A stretch of DNA of 64,000 nucleotides from contig NZ_JAPPRA010000001.1 in NCBI RefSeq assembly GCF_026672375.1, forward strand, positions 3,410,001 to 3,474,000. The letters run 5' to 3'. The notes under the pieces are model-generated. The model searched no databases and was not told the DNA's origin. It was given only the letters and a program-made list of their open reading frames with translations. Shown here one piece after another: positions 9,148-19,537 of the stretch. Both the position numbers and the translations under genes were made by a program. The stretch comes from Caulobacter sp. SL161. GTDB taxonomy: Bacteria; Pseudomonadota; Alphaproteobacteria; Caulobacterales; Caulobacteraceae. Each line of letters begins with the position of its first letter. Position 1 is the stretch's first letter.

Positions 9148-9921
9148 TCAGGCCGGATCGGCCAAAAGCTCGACGTTCTTGGCGCCCGCTTCGGCCAAGG
9201 CCGAGATCAGCTCGCTCACAGCGATGTCCAGCTCCGCCGCATCGCGTCCGCGCAGCACAAGATTGGCGCCATAGACGTCCGGCGGCGCGAAGAACGGATA
9301 GCTGCCCAGCGACATCTCCGGGTGGGCCTTGGCCACGGCCTCCAGCGGCGCGGCGATGACGCCCTCGCCCGTGCCGGTCACCCGCACCGTCTTGGCCAGC
9401 ACCACAGCGCCGGTGCGCAGGCGCGGGCCAACGTCCTCCAGCATGCCGCGCATGATCGAGGGCACGCCCGCCAGGACGAAGACGTTGTCCTTCTGGAAGC
9501 CGGGCGGGCCCTGCACGGGGTTCTTCACCAGGCTGCCGCCCTCGGGCACATGCGCCATGCGCCGGCGCGCCGCGTTCAGCTGGTCGCCCCAGCGAGCCGT
9601 CAGCATGGCGATGATCTCGGGATGCTCGGGCGCGGTGACGCCAAAGGCCTTGGCGATCGAGTCGGCGGTGATGTCGTCGTGGGTCGGACCGATGCCGCCG
9701 GTGGTGATGACGTAGTCGTACTTGGTCCGCAGGGCGTTCACCGCGTCGATGATCTCCTGCTCGACATCGGGCACCACGCGGGCTTCGCACAGGTCCACGC
9801 CATAGGTCGCCAGATACTTGGCGATGGCCGAGAGGTTGGTGTCCTGGGTGCGGCCCGACAGGATCTCGTCGCCGATGATCATCACCGCGGCTGTCACGCG
9901 CTCGCTTTTGGTGGCTGTCAT
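9148..9921 (-). CDS. CinA-like molybdopterin-binding domain protein
   Basis: A 257-residue protein of the MoaB/CinA N-terminal fold. It opens with [22 protein letters not shown] and has the signature [14 protein letters not shown] (about residues 75-90) found in competence/damage-inducible CinA N-terminal domains. The C-terminal deamidase domain of full-length CinA is absent, giving the short form. Role unproven; related COG1058 domains act in pyridine-nucleotide salvage or bind molybdopterin. It is divergent from sfsA across a 53-base gap. Confidence 0.8.
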   Translation of the reverse strand: MTATKSERVTAAVMIIGDEILSGRTQDTNLSAIAKYLATYGVDLCEARVVPDVEQEIIDAVNALRTKYDYVITTGGIGPTHDDITADSIAKAFGVTAPEHPEIIAMLTARWGDQLNAARRRMAHVPEGGSLVKNPVQGPPGFQKDNVFVLAGVPSIMRGMLEDVGPRLRTGAVVLAKTVRVTGTGEGVIAAPLEAVAKAHPEMSLGSYPFFAPPDVYGANLVLRGRDAAELDIAVSELISALAEAGAKNVELLADPA

Positions 9922-9974
9922 CGCCTCGATCCCCTATCTGCCTTGCTGTTCTCCCCTTTCGACTTAGGCCTCGC

Positions 9975-10694
9975 ATGCTGCTGCCGCAACCGCTGATCCA
10001 TGGTCGTCTGGTGAGCCGCTACAAGCGGTTCTTCGCCGACCTCGTACTGGACGACGGCCAGGAGATCACCGCCCACTGCCCCAATCCGGGGGCCATGCTG
10101 GGGGTGAAGGATCCCGGCCAAGGCGCCTGGGTGTCGTGGTTGGACGATCCCAAGCGCAAGCTGGCCTACACCCTGCAGATGGTCGAGCAGGGAAACGCTC
10201 TGGTCGGGATCAACACCCTGCTGCCCAACCGGCTGGTGGCCGAGGCCCTGGCGGCGGACGCCATCCCCGAGCTCTCCGGCTATACGACGATCAAGCCCGA
10301 GGTGAAGTACGCCAAGGCCAGCCGCGTCGACTTCCTGCTGACCCACCCCGATCGCCCGCCCTGCTGGCTGGAGGTCAAGAACTGCCACCTCTCCCGCACC
10401 CCGGGCCTGGCTGAGTTTCCCGACTGCAAGGCCGAGCGCTCGACCCGCCACCTGGAAGACCTCGTCGCCCAGGTCCGCGAGGGTCACCGGGCCGTGGCCC
10501 TGTTCGTCGTCCAGCGCGAGGACTGCGAGGCGTTCAGCGCCTGCGCCGACCTCGACCCGAAGTTCGCGGCGGGACTGGAGGCGGCGGCGAAGGCCGGGGT
10601 GGAGGTGCTGGTCTATGCCTGCGCGATGGGGACCAAGGCGGTGCGGATCGATCGGCGGATCGCCTGGACCAACGCTCACCTAACAGCGATTTAA
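9975..10694 (+). CDS. sfsA: SfsA family DNA/RNA nuclease-like protein
   Basis: A 239-residue protein of usual SfsA length. It starts [21 protein letters not shown] and contains the family blocks [40 protein letters not shown] and [16 protein letters not shown]. The D-F-L/E-V-K arrangement is a PD-(D/E)XK nuclease-like core. SfsA was named as a sugar-fermentation stimulation factor and later described as nucleic-acid binding/cleaving; its role in Caulobacter is not known. The ATG gives the standard N-terminus. Confidence 0.9.
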   Translation: MLLPQPLIHGRLVSRYKRFFADLVLDDGQEITAHCPNPGAMLGVKDPGQGAWVSWLDDPKRKLAYTLQMVEQGNALVGINTLLPNRLVAEALAADAIPELSGYTTIKPEVKYAKASRVDFLLTHPDRPPCWLEVKNCHLSRTPGLAEFPDCKAERSTRHLEDLVAQVREGHRAVALFVVQREDCEAFSACADLDPKFAAGLEAAAKAGVEVLVYACAMGTKAVRIDRRIAWTNAHLTAI

Positions 10695-10751
10695 GCTGCA
10701 TTTCGCGCCCGCTGGGCTAACCCTCTTGCAGGCTCGCGAAGTGGGGATCGC

Positions 10752-11141
10752 ATGAGGAAGACCGTTCTGGCGCTCGCCGCCGTGGCGCTGGCCCTGGTGT
10801 CGTGCGGCGCGTCCGATCCCAACACGCCCGAGACCGGCTTCATGACCGGCCTGCGGGCCGTGTTCGCGTTCAAGACCTGCACGAGCAAGCTCGAAGAGCG
10901 GTTCGGTCTCAAGGAGATCGCGGGCGTCACCTCCAACGACATGGACCCCCAGCCCACCGGCCGTCCGGGCGAATGGGACGTCAGGTTCACCGCCGACGTC
11001 ACCGAGAAGGAGAGCGGCCGGGTGACCCGCTACACGGGCGTCTGCCATGTGCGCCGCGACAAGCCCACCACCCTGGACGCCAGCTTCGTCAAGGAACTCA
11101 AGGCGGGTACCGACGTCGTGCGGCGGGTCCGCCCGGGCTGA
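10752..11141 (+). CDS. Small putative lipoprotein
   Basis: A 129-residue protein not recognised as a known family. The N-terminus MRKTVLALAAVALALVSC has a basic start, hydrophobic core and lipobox (LVSC, Cys about 18), so it is probably lipidated and inner- or outer-membrane attached. The mature part contains two Cys (KTCTSK, GVCHVRR) that may form a disulfide. It is followed on the same strand by another exported protein 75 bases downstream, possibly one operon. Function unknown. Confidence 0.7.
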   Translation: MRKTVLALAAVALALVSCGASDPNTPETGFMTGLRAVFAFKTCTSKLEERFGLKEIAGVTSNDMDPQPTGRPGEWDVRFTADVTEKESGRVTRYTGVCHVRRDKPTTLDASFVKELKAGTDVVRRVRPG

Positions 11142-11215
11142 GCCGCGCGGTCGACAAGGCCCGGCGTCGCGGGCAACATGCCCGCCGACCAAAGAGGGTC
11201 GGGGGGAAGTTCACT

Positions 11216-12010
11216 ATGCGAGTTCTATGGGGCGCGGTTGTCGCCGGCGCGGCTTTGGCGGCGGCAAGCGCCAGTTGGGGCCAGACCCCCACGACCACGG
11301 CCGGTTTCGCCGTTCCCGTCGAGGCCTTGAAACTGGGCGCCGCCAAGACTGGCTTCATGGAGTCGGGCGCATCGGCCGGCGGCCGCCAGATGCTGGTGAA
11401 GAGCTACCAGAGCTCCGTTCAGGGCCTTATCAAGAGCAAGACCAAGTTCACCAACGCCTTCCGGTTCATGACGGCGGACGGAGCGGTGACCCTGGCCGGC
11501 AAGTGCGTGTTCCGCGCCGAGGGCCGCAGCCTGCTGGGTATCGACTACACCAAGACCGACGCCCGCGGCTACAATTGCGCCGCCGAGGCCCAGGCGCCTG
11601 AGCAATACGCCATGGAGGTCGCCCTGCCGTCCTTCGGCGAAGCGCGGATCGGCGGTGCGTTGGGCCTCACCATCAGCAAGGATCGTTCGACGTCCGACGT
11701 TCAATCGGTCCTGCGCAGCCGGATGATCTATGCCGGCGTCGCCTACGAGGCCAAGCCGACCGGCTTCTACACCGACAGCTTTATGACCCGCCGGGTCGTA
11801 CAGGGCTACGACATCCTTCGCGACGGCAAGCTGATCGGGCGCCTAGCCTACCCCAAGAAGGAGATGACCTCGACCAAGGACCAGGGGGACATCATTGTCC
11901 CGACCAGCCAGGCCGACGGCCGTGACGCGGTGCTGTTCATGGTCATGTCGCTCAACGCCATGCCGGACGTCTATGCCGAGCAGGTGCGCCGGGAGCTCAG
12001 CTGGAACTGA
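11216..12010 (+). CDS. Exported protein of unknown function
   Basis: A 264-residue protein with a signal peptide (MRVLWGAVVAGAALAAASASWGQ). The ATG at 11216 follows GGGGGGAAG by a suitable gap, so the long in-frame extension upstream (which overlaps the lipoprotein gene) is rejected. The mature domain has repeated beta-like segments (KSKTKFTNAFRFMTADG, DILRDGKLIGRLAYPK) and two Cys (GKCVF, YNCAAE). I recognise no family. It probably works in the periplasm, perhaps with the preceding lipoprotein. Confidence 0.7.
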   Translation: MRVLWGAVVAGAALAAASASWGQTPTTTAGFAVPVEALKLGAAKTGFMESGASAGGRQMLVKSYQSSVQGLIKSKTKFTNAFRFMTADGAVTLAGKCVFRAEGRSLLGIDYTKTDARGYNCAAEAQAPEQYAMEVALPSFGEARIGGALGLTISKDRSTSDVQSVLRSRMIYAGVAYEAKPTGFYTDSFMTRRVVQGYDILRDGKLIGRLAYPKKEMTSTKDQGDIIVPTSQADGRDAVLFMVMSLNAMPDVYAEQVRRELSWN

Positions 12011-12144
12011 GGCGACCGCTGCGGCGGGCGGAAAGGTCGCGGCGCGCACGCGACTGGCGTTGATCTTTCGTGCTATAAACACGACATAGCCGTTTCAAAT
12101 CAGCTGTTCGCCGCCCCTCGCGGCGGCGAGCCCCCGAGTAGAGC

Positions 12145-12975
12145 ATGACCCTGGACACCGCCCTCGAGATCGAAGCCGAGACCCGCACGGGTCAGATCAA
12201 GCTGCACAAGGCCGAGGACTTCGAGGGCATGCGCAAGGCCGGCAAGCTGGCCGCCGAATGCCTAGACATGCTGATCCCGCACGTGCAGCCGGGCGTCTCG
12301 TCCGACGAGCTGGACCGGCTGGCGCGCGAGTTCATCCTCGACAACGGCGGCCTGCCCGCCTGCCTCTACTATCGCGGCTATCCCAAGACGGTCTGCATCT
12401 CGCGCAACCATGTGGTCTGCCACGGCATTCCGGGCGACTGGGCCCTGAAGGAAGGCGACATCGTCAATATCGACGTGACCGCCATCGTCGACGGCTGGCA
12501 CGGCGACACCTCGCGCATGTATGGCGTGGGCGAGGTGGGCCCGCGCGCGCGCCGCCTGGTCGAGATCACCTATGAGGGCATGCGGCGGGGCCTCGAGGCC
12601 GTGAAGCCGGGCGCCACGCTGGGCGACATCGGCCACGCCATCCAGTCGTATGTCGAGGCCCAGCGCTGCTCGGTGGTGCGCGATTTCTGCGGCCACGGCC
12701 TGGGCCGCGTGTTCCACGACGCCCCGAACATCCTGCACTTTGGCCGCCCCGGCCAGGGCGCGGTGCTCAAGCCCGGCATGTTCTTCACCGTCGAGCCGAT
12801 GGTGAATCTCGGCAAGCCCGCCGTGAAGGTGCTGAACGACGGCTGGACCGCCGTGACCCGCGACAAGTCGCTGTCGGCCCAGTGCGAGCACTCGATCGGC
12901 GTGACGGAGGACGGCTATGAGATCTTCACCGCCTCGCCGGCCGGGCTGTTCCAGCCGGCGATCCTGGGCGGCTGA
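12145..12975 (+). CDS. map: Type I methionine aminopeptidase
   Basis: A 276-residue cytosolic enzyme removing N-terminal Met from new proteins. The five metal ligands are visible with normal spacing: Asp110 and Asp121 (NIDVTAIVDGWHGDTS), His184 (GHGLGRVFHDAPNILHF), Glu217 (FTVEPMVN) and about Glu248 (QCEHSIGVTEDG). The N-terminus is about 13 residues longer than the E. coli enzyme. It stands apart with a 130-base upstream gap and is followed by a family A repeat 6 bases after its stop. Confidence 0.95.
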   Translation: MTLDTALEIEAETRTGQIKLHKAEDFEGMRKAGKLAAECLDMLIPHVQPGVSSDELDRLAREFILDNGGLPACLYYRGYPKTVCISRNHVVCHGIPGDWALKEGDIVNIDVTAIVDGWHGDTSRMYGVGEVGPRARRLVEITYEGMRRGLEAVKPGATLGDIGHAIQSYVEAQRCSVVRDFCGHGLGRVFHDAPNILHFGRPGQGAVLKPGMFFTVEPMVNLGKPAVKVLNDGWTAVTRDKSLSAQCEHSIGVTEDGYEIFTASPAGLFQPAILGG

Positions 12976-12981
12976 TCCCCC

Positions 12982-13099
12982 AAATCCTCCCCCCAGCGGG
13001 GGAGGTGGCCGAAGGCCGGTGGGGGAAGTGCTTGCGAGCCCGCCCCTCCCTCCTCCGTCGTCTCTTCGAGTCGACACCTCCCCCATTGGGGGAGGATTT
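12982..13099. repeat. Family A palindromic repeat, copy 1
   Basis: About 118 bp with terminal inverted repeats AAATCCTCCCCC and GGGGGAGGATTT and internal GGGGGAAG/CTCCGTCG arms. It lies between map and radC. It matches copies near 15388, 30735, 32854, 47334, 56045, 56455 and 60063. Confidence 0.85.
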
Positions 13100-13156
13100 A
13101 TCGCTAGACAACCTTGGCGATAAACCGCCTACTGCTCGCGTAGAGTCGAGGGCGGT

Positions 13157-13930
13157 ATGGTCAGTGTTTCTTCCCTGGCGATCTCCGACGGCGCGCCCGA
13201 TGAGCCGCCCGCGCATACGCCCGCTCCCCTGCCGCCCAAGCCGCCTCGGAAGTCCGCCCACGCCCATCACCTGGGCCACCGGGAGCGCCTGCGCGAGCGG
13301 GCGGCCAAGGGCGGGTTCGTCGCCCTGCCCGACTATGAGCTGATCGAGCTCTTCCTGTTCCGCACCTTCCCGCGCGGCGACGTCAAGCCGCTGGCCAAGG
13401 CGCTGCTCACCCGGTTCGGCTCGCTGGACGCGGTGCTGGGCGCGACGGTCGAGGAGCTGCGCACCGTGCAAGGCGTGGGCGAGGCCGCCGCCATGGACCT
13501 GAAGCTGCTGCACGAGGTGGCCCTACGCGCCGGCCGCGACAAGATCGCCAAGCGGCCGGTCATCTCGTCCTGGAGCGCCCTGCTGGGCTATGTCCGCGTG
13601 GCCCTGGCCAACGAGTCGCGCGAGCAGTTTCGGGTGCTGTTCCTCGACAAGAAAAACCAGCTGATCGCCGACGAGGTGCTCAACCGCGGCACGGTCGATC
13701 ATGCCCCCGTCTATCCGCGCGAGGTGATGCGCCGGGCGCTGGAGCTCTCCTCCAGCAACATCATCATTCTGCACAACCATCCGTCCGGTGATCCGACCCC
13801 GTCGCGCCCCGACATCGACATGACCAAGCAGATCGTCGAGGCCGGAAAAGCCCTGAAGATCGCCGTGCATGATCATTTGGTGGTCGGTCGCGACGGCGTG
13901 GCCAGCTTCAAGGCGCTGGGGTTGATGTGA
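13157..13930 (+). CDS. radC: RadC family JAB-domain protein
   Basis: A 257-residue protein. The N-terminal part has a helix-hairpin-helix-like segment ([30 protein letters not shown]) and the C-terminal JAMM/MPN+ domain carries [14 protein letters not shown], the metal-binding signature, at about residues 210-225. Despite the historical name, a DNA-repair role for RadC is not established. The extreme N-terminus is Pro-rich and variable ([13 protein letters not shown]), so the exact start is less sure. It is flanked by a family A repeat upstream and a family C repeat downstream. Confidence 0.9.
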   Translation: MVSVSSLAISDGAPDEPPAHTPAPLPPKPPRKSAHAHHLGHRERLRERAAKGGFVALPDYELIELFLFRTFPRGDVKPLAKALLTRFGSLDAVLGATVEELRTVQGVGEAAAMDLKLLHEVALRAGRDKIAKRPVISSWSALLGYVRVALANESREQFRVLFLDKKNQLIADEVLNRGTVDHAPVYPREVMRRALELSSSNIIILHNHPSGDPTPSRPDIDMTKQIVEAGKALKIAVHDHLVVGRDGVASFKALGLM

Positions 13931-13938
13931 CCTTGCCC

Positions 13939-14026
13939 TGTCATCCCGGCCGCAGCGCAGCGGAGAGCCGGGATCGCAGCAAACGCTCAGTTTTTCGGCG
14001 GTCCCGGGTCTTCGCCCGGGATGACA
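13939..14026. repeat. Family C palindromic repeat, copy 1
   Basis: Begins CTGTCATCCCGGC and ends CCCGGGATGACAC, forming an interrupted hairpin of about 88 bp just after radC. Similar elements occur at 16136, 50986 and (cut by the window end) 63982. Confidence 0.8.
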
Positions 14027-14070
14027 CGGCTTTTAGGCCCAATGCTTCCTGCGTCCAGCTTGACGCCTGA

Positions 14071-15378
<1,308 letters not shown>

Positions 15379-15387
15379 GCGCGCTCC

Positions 15388-15508
15388 AATCCTCCCCCTA
15401 GCGGGGGAGGTGGTCCGAAGGACCGGAGGGGGAAGTGCTTGCAGATCTTGCCCCTTCCCCCTCCGTCGTCTCTTCGCGCCGACACCTCCCCCGCTAGGGG
15501 GAGGATTT
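15388..15508. repeat. Family A palindromic repeat, copy 2
   Basis: About 121 bp with AATCCTCCCCC...GGGGGAGGATTT ends. It sits between the convergent dipeptidase and msrQ genes, and its right end overlaps the last codons of msrQ. Confidence 0.85.
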
Positions 15509-16120
15509 CTTCAGCGCTCCCCGCCCCTCCCAAACCCGCCACAGCATCAGCGCCGCAAAGATAGCGCCATAGACGATCGGCGGCCGGTGGTCGGCCTTGA
15601 CCAGCAGGTAGTAGTGGGCCACGCCCAGCGGCACGATCAGATAGACCAGCGTGTGTAGCCGGCTCCACGCCGCGCGGCCCATGCGGATCACCCAGCCGTT
15701 GGTCGAGGTGATCGCCAGCGGGATCAGCAGCACAAAGCCCAGCATCCCCAGCGTGATGAACGGCCGCTTGAGGATGTCCTTCCACAGCTGGTTCCAGTCA
15801 AAGAACAGGTCGACGCCGACATAGGTCAGCAGGTGCAGCAGGATGTAGGCGAAGGCGAACAGGCCGACCGTGCGGCGGAACCGGACCAGCCGAGGTTGCT
15901 TGAAGATCCGCGCCGCCGGGGTGATGGCCAGACCCACCAGCAAGAGCCGCAGCCCCCATTCGCCCAGGTCGCGGATCAGCTTGTCGATCGGATTGGCGCC
16001 CAGCTCACCCGCAAAGCCGCGCCAGGCCAGCCACGCCAGCGGCGCGAAACAGGCCAGCCAGACGAGACCGTAGACGAGGTTGTCCTGGAGCTTTGAGGGG
16101 CGTTTGCGCACTGAATTCAT
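15494..16120 (-). CDS. msrQ: MsrQ, heme-binding membrane subunit of MsrPQ
   Basis: A 208-residue inner-membrane b-type cytochrome that passes electrons to periplasmic MsrP to repair methionine sulfoxide. Several hydrophobic helices are visible (VWLACFAPLAWLAWRGF, LLLVGLAITPA, GLFAFAYILLHLLTYVGV, LGMLGFVLLIPLAIT, YLIVPLGVAHYYLLV) with candidate heme His in the third and later helices. ATG 16120 is preferred to a TTG four codons upstream. The last codons (KSSP-stop) are written by the end of a family A repeat, including the TAG. A family C repeat separates it from msrP. Confidence 0.9.
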   Translation of the reverse strand: MNSVRKRPSKLQDNLVYGLVWLACFAPLAWLAWRGFAGELGANPIDKLIRDLGEWGLRLLLVGLAITPAARIFKQPRLVRFRRTVGLFAFAYILLHLLTYVGVDLFFDWNQLWKDILKRPFITLGMLGFVLLIPLAITSTNGWVIRMGRAAWSRLHTLVYLIVPLGVAHYYLLVKADHRPPIVYGAIFAALMLWRVWEGRGALKKSSP

Positions 16121-16135
16121 GGCATCACCCAACCC

Positions 16136-16250
16136 GTGTCATCCCGGCCGGAGCGCGCAGCGCGGAGCGCCGGGACCCAGGGGGCGAAGAAGCGCCGCGC
16201 TGGCCGCCCCTGGGTCCCGGATAGCCTCTGCGAGGCTTCCGGGATGACAC
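16136..16250. repeat. Family C palindromic repeat, copy 2
   Basis: An element of about 115 bp starting GTGTCATCCCGG and ending CCGGGATGACAC, with an inner hairpin CCCAGGGGGCG...CGCCCCTGGG. It lies between msrP and msrQ, where it could affect the mRNA joining them. Confidence 0.8.
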
Positions 16251-16266
16251 GAAGAGGAAGCCCACC

Positions 16267-17187
16267 CTAGTAGAACCGCTTCAGGTCCATGCCCCGGTAC
16301 ATGTCGGCCACCCACTCGCCATAGCCGTTGAAGGCCAGGGTCTCGCGGCGGCGGAACTCGCCGATGCGGCGTTCGGTGGCCTGGGACCAGCGGGGGTGAT
16401 CCACGGCCGGATTGACGTTGGAGTAGAAGCCGTATTCGCGCGGGGCCAGGACGTTCCACGACGTCACCGGCTGCTTCTCCACCAGGCTGATGCGGACGAT
16501 CGACTTGATGCCCTTGAAGCCATACTTCCACGGCACGACCAGACGCAGCGGCGCGCCGTTCTGATTGGGCAAGACGTCGCCATAGAGGCCCACCGCCAGC
16601 AGGGTCAGCGGGTGCATGGCCTCGTCGATGCGCAGGCCTTCGCGATAGGGCCAGTCCAGCGTGTTCCAGGCCTGGCCCGGCATTTCGGAGGGACGCATGA
16701 CCGTCTCGAACGCTACGAACTTGGCCTTCGAGGTGGGTTTGACGGTGGCCAGCAGGTCCTTCAGCGGGAAGCCGACCCATGGAATGACCATCGACCAACC
16801 CTCGACGCAGCGCATCCGGTAGATGCGCTCCTCCAGCTTGTTCTTGCCGATCAGGTCCTCGATGCCGACCGTGCGCGGCGCCTCGCAGGCGCCGTCGATT
16901 CGCACCGTCCAGGGGCGCGGCTTGAACTTGCCCGAGTTCTGCGCCGGATCGCTCTTGTCGACGCCGAACTCATAGAAGTTGTTGTAGGTGGTGATGTCCT
17001 CTTTCGAGGTCGGCTTTTCGGTGGTCGAGAAGCCCCGGCTGTAGGTCAGGTCGGCCTTCGCCTCGCCCGCCGCCGCGCCGGCCACGCCCAGGCCCGCAAG
17101 CCCCGCCATCAAGGTCCGGCGCTTCAGGTAGACGCCGTGGTCGGTGACGTCGTTGTCGGTCAGGTCGGCGGCATGGCGGATCAGCAT
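16267..17187 (-). CDS. msrP: MsrP, periplasmic methionine-sulfoxide reductase catalytic subunit
   Basis: A 306-residue molybdopterin enzyme (formerly YedY). A Tat signal is present ([22 protein letters not shown] at 22-24), so it is exported folded. Cys127 in [10 protein letters not shown] is the expected Mo ligand. ATG 17187 is chosen because it starts the conserved [15 protein letters not shown]; longer upstream frames overlap the next gene and are rejected. It pairs with msrQ downstream. MsrPQ repairs oxidised periplasmic proteins. Confidence 0.93.
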   Translation of the reverse strand: MLIRHAADLTDNDVTDHGVYLKRRTLMAGLAGLGVAGAAAGEAKADLTYSRGFSTTEKPTSKEDITTYNNFYEFGVDKSDPAQNSGKFKPRPWTVRIDGACEAPRTVGIEDLIGKNKLEERIYRMRCVEGWSMVIPWVGFPLKDLLATVKPTSKAKFVAFETVMRPSEMPGQAWNTLDWPYREGLRIDEAMHPLTLLAVGLYGDVLPNQNGAPLRLVVPWKYGFKGIKSIVRISLVEKQPVTSWNVLAPREYGFYSNVNPAVDHPRWSQATERRIGEFRRRETLAFNGYGEWVADMYRGMDLKRFY

Positions 17188-17257
17188 GGGAACGCTCCGG
17201 CGTGGCTTGCGTCCATGATACGCAGCGGCGCGCGGTTTGGTTACCTGCGCTGCGCGA

Positions 17258-17977
17258 TTATTGTCGCCCGGGCCGAGCGCCCCCCGGCTCGCGCGCCCCC
17301 GGCTCGCGCCCCTGGGCGGCGTAGATTTGCTGCAACCCCTCGGCCAGGGCCGCACGTTCGGCGGGCGGCAAGGTCGCGGCGAACGCGGCAACGGCCGACT
17401 CGACATTGGTGCGGGCCTCTTGTTCCAGCGCGCGAGCATTGGCCAGACGGCGCGCCACATCAGCCGGGTCGGCGCCGGGGGTCGACAAGGCCTGTAAGGC
17501 TGAGCGCCGCTCTTGGCGGGCTTGGCGGAGGATCGGCTGGTTCTTCTGGTTCACCGCCCTGAGGGTCTGGCGCAGCGCGACGCGGTTCTCCGGCGAAAGC
17601 TGCTCGCCCGCCGTCCAGATGGGCGCGCGCGCCGGACGCTGATCCGATGGGGAAACCGTCGGTGCGGGCGTCGATGCGGGTTTGCTCGTCGCCGCTCTCA
17701 CCGGCTCGTCGCGCGGTCGGGCAGGCGTTGTCGCGCGGCTTGGCGAGGCTAGTGCGCCCTGATCTGTTGTGGCGGGCGGCGAGACGGGGGCGATTACGGG
17801 CGGCGCAGCGGCGGGCGCAGGGCTAGGCGGCGCGGTGCGCTCCTCAGCGTCCGATGCGGGCGCGGCCTTGGGAGCCGTCAGCCGCACATAGGCCACGCCG
17901 GCGATCCCGCCGATCAGGAACACATTGAGGGCCGCCGATGCGATCAGGCCGATCAACAGCGGGCGTGAGACACTCAT
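17258..17977 (-). CDS. Membrane-anchored Spy/CpxP-like periplasmic sensor protein
   Basis: A 239-residue protein with one N-terminal membrane helix (about 6-30, [24 protein letters not shown]), a Pro/Ala/Ser-rich linker to about residue 110 and a helical C-terminal domain ([18 protein letters not shown]...[18 protein letters not shown]). The latter matches the pattern of periplasmic heavy-metal sensor / LTXXQ-type proteins. It overlaps the anti-sigma-like gene by 4 bases (ATGA), so it is the last gene of the sigma-factor operon and may be part of its sensing. The metal role is not shown by the sequence. Confidence 0.65.
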   Translation of the reverse strand: MSVSRPLLIGLIASAALNVFLIGGIAGVAYVRLTAPKAAPASDAEERTAPPSPAPAAAPPVIAPVSPPATTDQGALASPSRATTPARPRDEPVRAATSKPASTPAPTVSPSDQRPARAPIWTAGEQLSPENRVALRQTLRAVNQKNQPILRQARQERRSALQALSTPGADPADVARRLANARALEQEARTNVESAVAAFAATLPPAERAALAEGLQQIYAAQGREPGAREPGGARPGRQ

Positions 17978-18423
17978 AACTCGGATGGCTCCTGAAGGGC
18001 GTCCTGCAGGTCCTGATAGACCTCTGCAGCGGTGACCACCTCGCTGTGCGGCGCTTGCGCGGGCAATGTCGGCGCGTGAGCGTGTCCGCCCAGCGCCACA
18101 CCCGCCAGCACGCCGGCGACAGCGGCCGCCGACAGGCCCAGCGCCGCCGACAGACCTGCTGCCCAGCGGCGCGCGGTTTTCGGGGCCTGGGGCGCGGCGG
18201 TGATCAGGCGGCCCAACAACGCTGCGTCCACCGCTTGCGCCGGCGCCAGGTCCAGAAGCCGGTCGACCTGCGACGCCTCAGCCAGAACGCTCGCCAGGGC
18301 CGTCGGATCGGACGCCAGCAAGGCGCGCGCGGCCTCGCGCTCGCCCTCGGGCCACCGCGCGATCTCGCCGCCATAGGCTTCCGCCAGCGCCTGAAAGCGC
18401 AGGACGGACATCGCCATTGCCAT
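17974..18423 (-). CDS. Putative anti-sigma factor
   Basis: A 149-residue protein with a short cytosolic N-terminal part (RFQALAEAYGGEIARWPEGEREAAR), one membrane helix (about 90-112, GLSAALGLSAAAVAGVLAGVALGG) and a small periplasmic tail. GGAGG precedes the first ATG by about 7 bases. The position directly after an ECF sigma gene and the single-helix topology point to an anti-sigma factor. No zinc-binding anti-sigma (ZAS) HxxxCxxC motif is visible, so it would be a non-ZAS type. Confidence 0.6.
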   Translation of the reverse strand: MAMAMSVLRFQALAEAYGGEIARWPEGEREAARALLASDPTALASVLAEASQVDRLLDLAPAQAVDAALLGRLITAAPQAPKTARRWAAGLSAALGLSAAAVAGVLAGVALGGHAHAPTLPAQAPHSEVVTAAEVYQDLQDALQEPSEL

Positions 18424-18436
18424 TACCCGGCCTCCT

Positions 18437-19000
18437 TCATCGCCCGTCGTCCCCCGCCAGATCGGCCAGCGACGCCTTCAGCGCCCGGCGTCCGCGCGAG
18501 AGCAGGCTTTCCAGCGCCTCGACGCTGATCGCCATCAACCCCGCCGCCTCGATATTGCCAAGCCCCTGGTGGTGACAAAGCACGATCGCCTCGCGTTGGC
18601 GCTCCGGCAGGGCGGCCAGGGCCGCCTCGACCCGGCGGGACAGATCGGCGCGCATCAGGCCAGCGTCCGGCGCGGGCCCCGTGTCGACCTGCTCGGGCGG
18701 ACTGTCGGTGACCACCTCCCGCCGCCGCCGCAGCCGGTCGTAGCAGAGATTCAGCGCCACCCGGTGCAGCCAGGTGTCGAAGCGAGCGCCGCCGGGCTTC
18801 CACCCCCGCGCCTGCTTCCAGGCGCGCAAGAAGGTCTCCTGAGCCACGTCCTCGGCCTCGCCGGAGTCGTTGAGCATCCGGCGCGCCAGGGCGAGAATGC
18901 GCGGCAGGCGCCGGTCCAGCAGGGTTCGTACGGCGGTCGGGTCGCCCCGTCCCACCCCCGCCAGCAAGGCTTCGTCGGGATCGTTCCCGTCGGAGACCAA
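18437..19000 (-). CDS. ECF-type RNA polymerase sigma factor
   Basis: A 187-residue sigma-70 family protein with region 2 at about residues 27-95 (LARRMLNDSGEAEDVAQETFLRAWK, then FDTWLHRVALNLCYDRLRRRRE) and region 4 at about 120-175 (LPERQREAIVLCHHQGLGNIEAAGLMAISVEALESLLSRGRRAL). There is no region 1.1 or 3, as expected for ECF factors. It sits between an EF-hand gene and a putative anti-sigma gene, all on the minus strand with short gaps, suggesting an envelope stress unit that also regulates its own operon. Confidence 0.9.
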   Translation of the reverse strand: MVSDGNDPDEALLAGVGRGDPTAVRTLLDRRLPRILALARRMLNDSGEAEDVAQETFLRAWKQARGWKPGGARFDTWLHRVALNLCYDRLRRRREVVTDSPPEQVDTGPAPDAGLMRADLSRRVEAALAALPERQREAIVLCHHQGLGNIEAAGLMAISVEALESLLSRGRRALKASLADLAGDDGR

Positions 19001-19026
19001 ACCTCAGCTCGCCGCGCACGTCGTCA

Positions 19027-19434
19027 TCAGATCCCGACCTTGGGCCCGCCGCCCCTGGCGCTCAACTCCTCAAGCGTCAGAACGCCATCATTATTGGCGT
19101 CCATCCGCTTGAAGCGCATGGCCATCACGGCGTTGGCCTCGGTCCTGGAGAGCGTGCCGTCCTTGTCGGCGTCGAAGCGCGCGAACATCCGCGGACCGCG
19201 CTTTCCGGCCTTCTCGGCCTTGGCGTCGGCCTCTGGGTTCTGCTTGCGCAGGCTGCCGAACTCGTCTGACGAGATCTTCCCGTCCTTGTTGATGTCGAGG
19301 CGCGAGAACATCTTGTCGCCGTTCTTGGCCTGGAATTGCGCCAGCGTCATGCCGGTCGGTGCGGGGGTCTGGGCCAACGCCGGCGCGGCCAGGGTCAGCA
19401 GTGCGCCGGCCGCGATCAGGGTGTGTTTCATCAT
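19027..19434 (-). CDS. Exported EF-hand calcium-binding protein
   Basis: A 135-residue protein with a signal peptide (MMKHTLIAAGALLTLAAPALA) and three EF-hand loops (DINKDGKISSDEF, DADKDGTLSRTEA, DANNDGVLTLEEL), so it should bind calcium in the periplasm. The start at 19434 follows GGAG by about 10 bases; an upstream GTG-type extension is less likely. It is the first gene of the row EF-hand, ECF sigma, anti-sigma-like, sensor-like, 26 bases before the sigma gene. Confidence 0.85.
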   Translation of the reverse strand: MMKHTLIAAGALLTLAAPALAQTPAPTGMTLAQFQAKNGDKMFSRLDINKDGKISSDEFGSLRKQNPEADAKAEKAGKRGPRMFARFDADKDGTLSRTEANAVMAMRFKRMDANNDGVLTLEELSARGGGPKVGI

Positions 19435-19537
19435 CAGACTCAAGGTCTCCAAAAGCTGGACAGCCCATCCCATGGAGCGTGAAACGCGGGACGGTGGGCA
19501 TTCCGTCGCGGGGGCGGATGAGAAATTCAGAGCGCCC

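Noticed and set aside
12982..13099. CRISPR-like repeat
   Set aside because: Family A copies are dispersed single palindromic elements and not regularly spaced short repeats with spacers.
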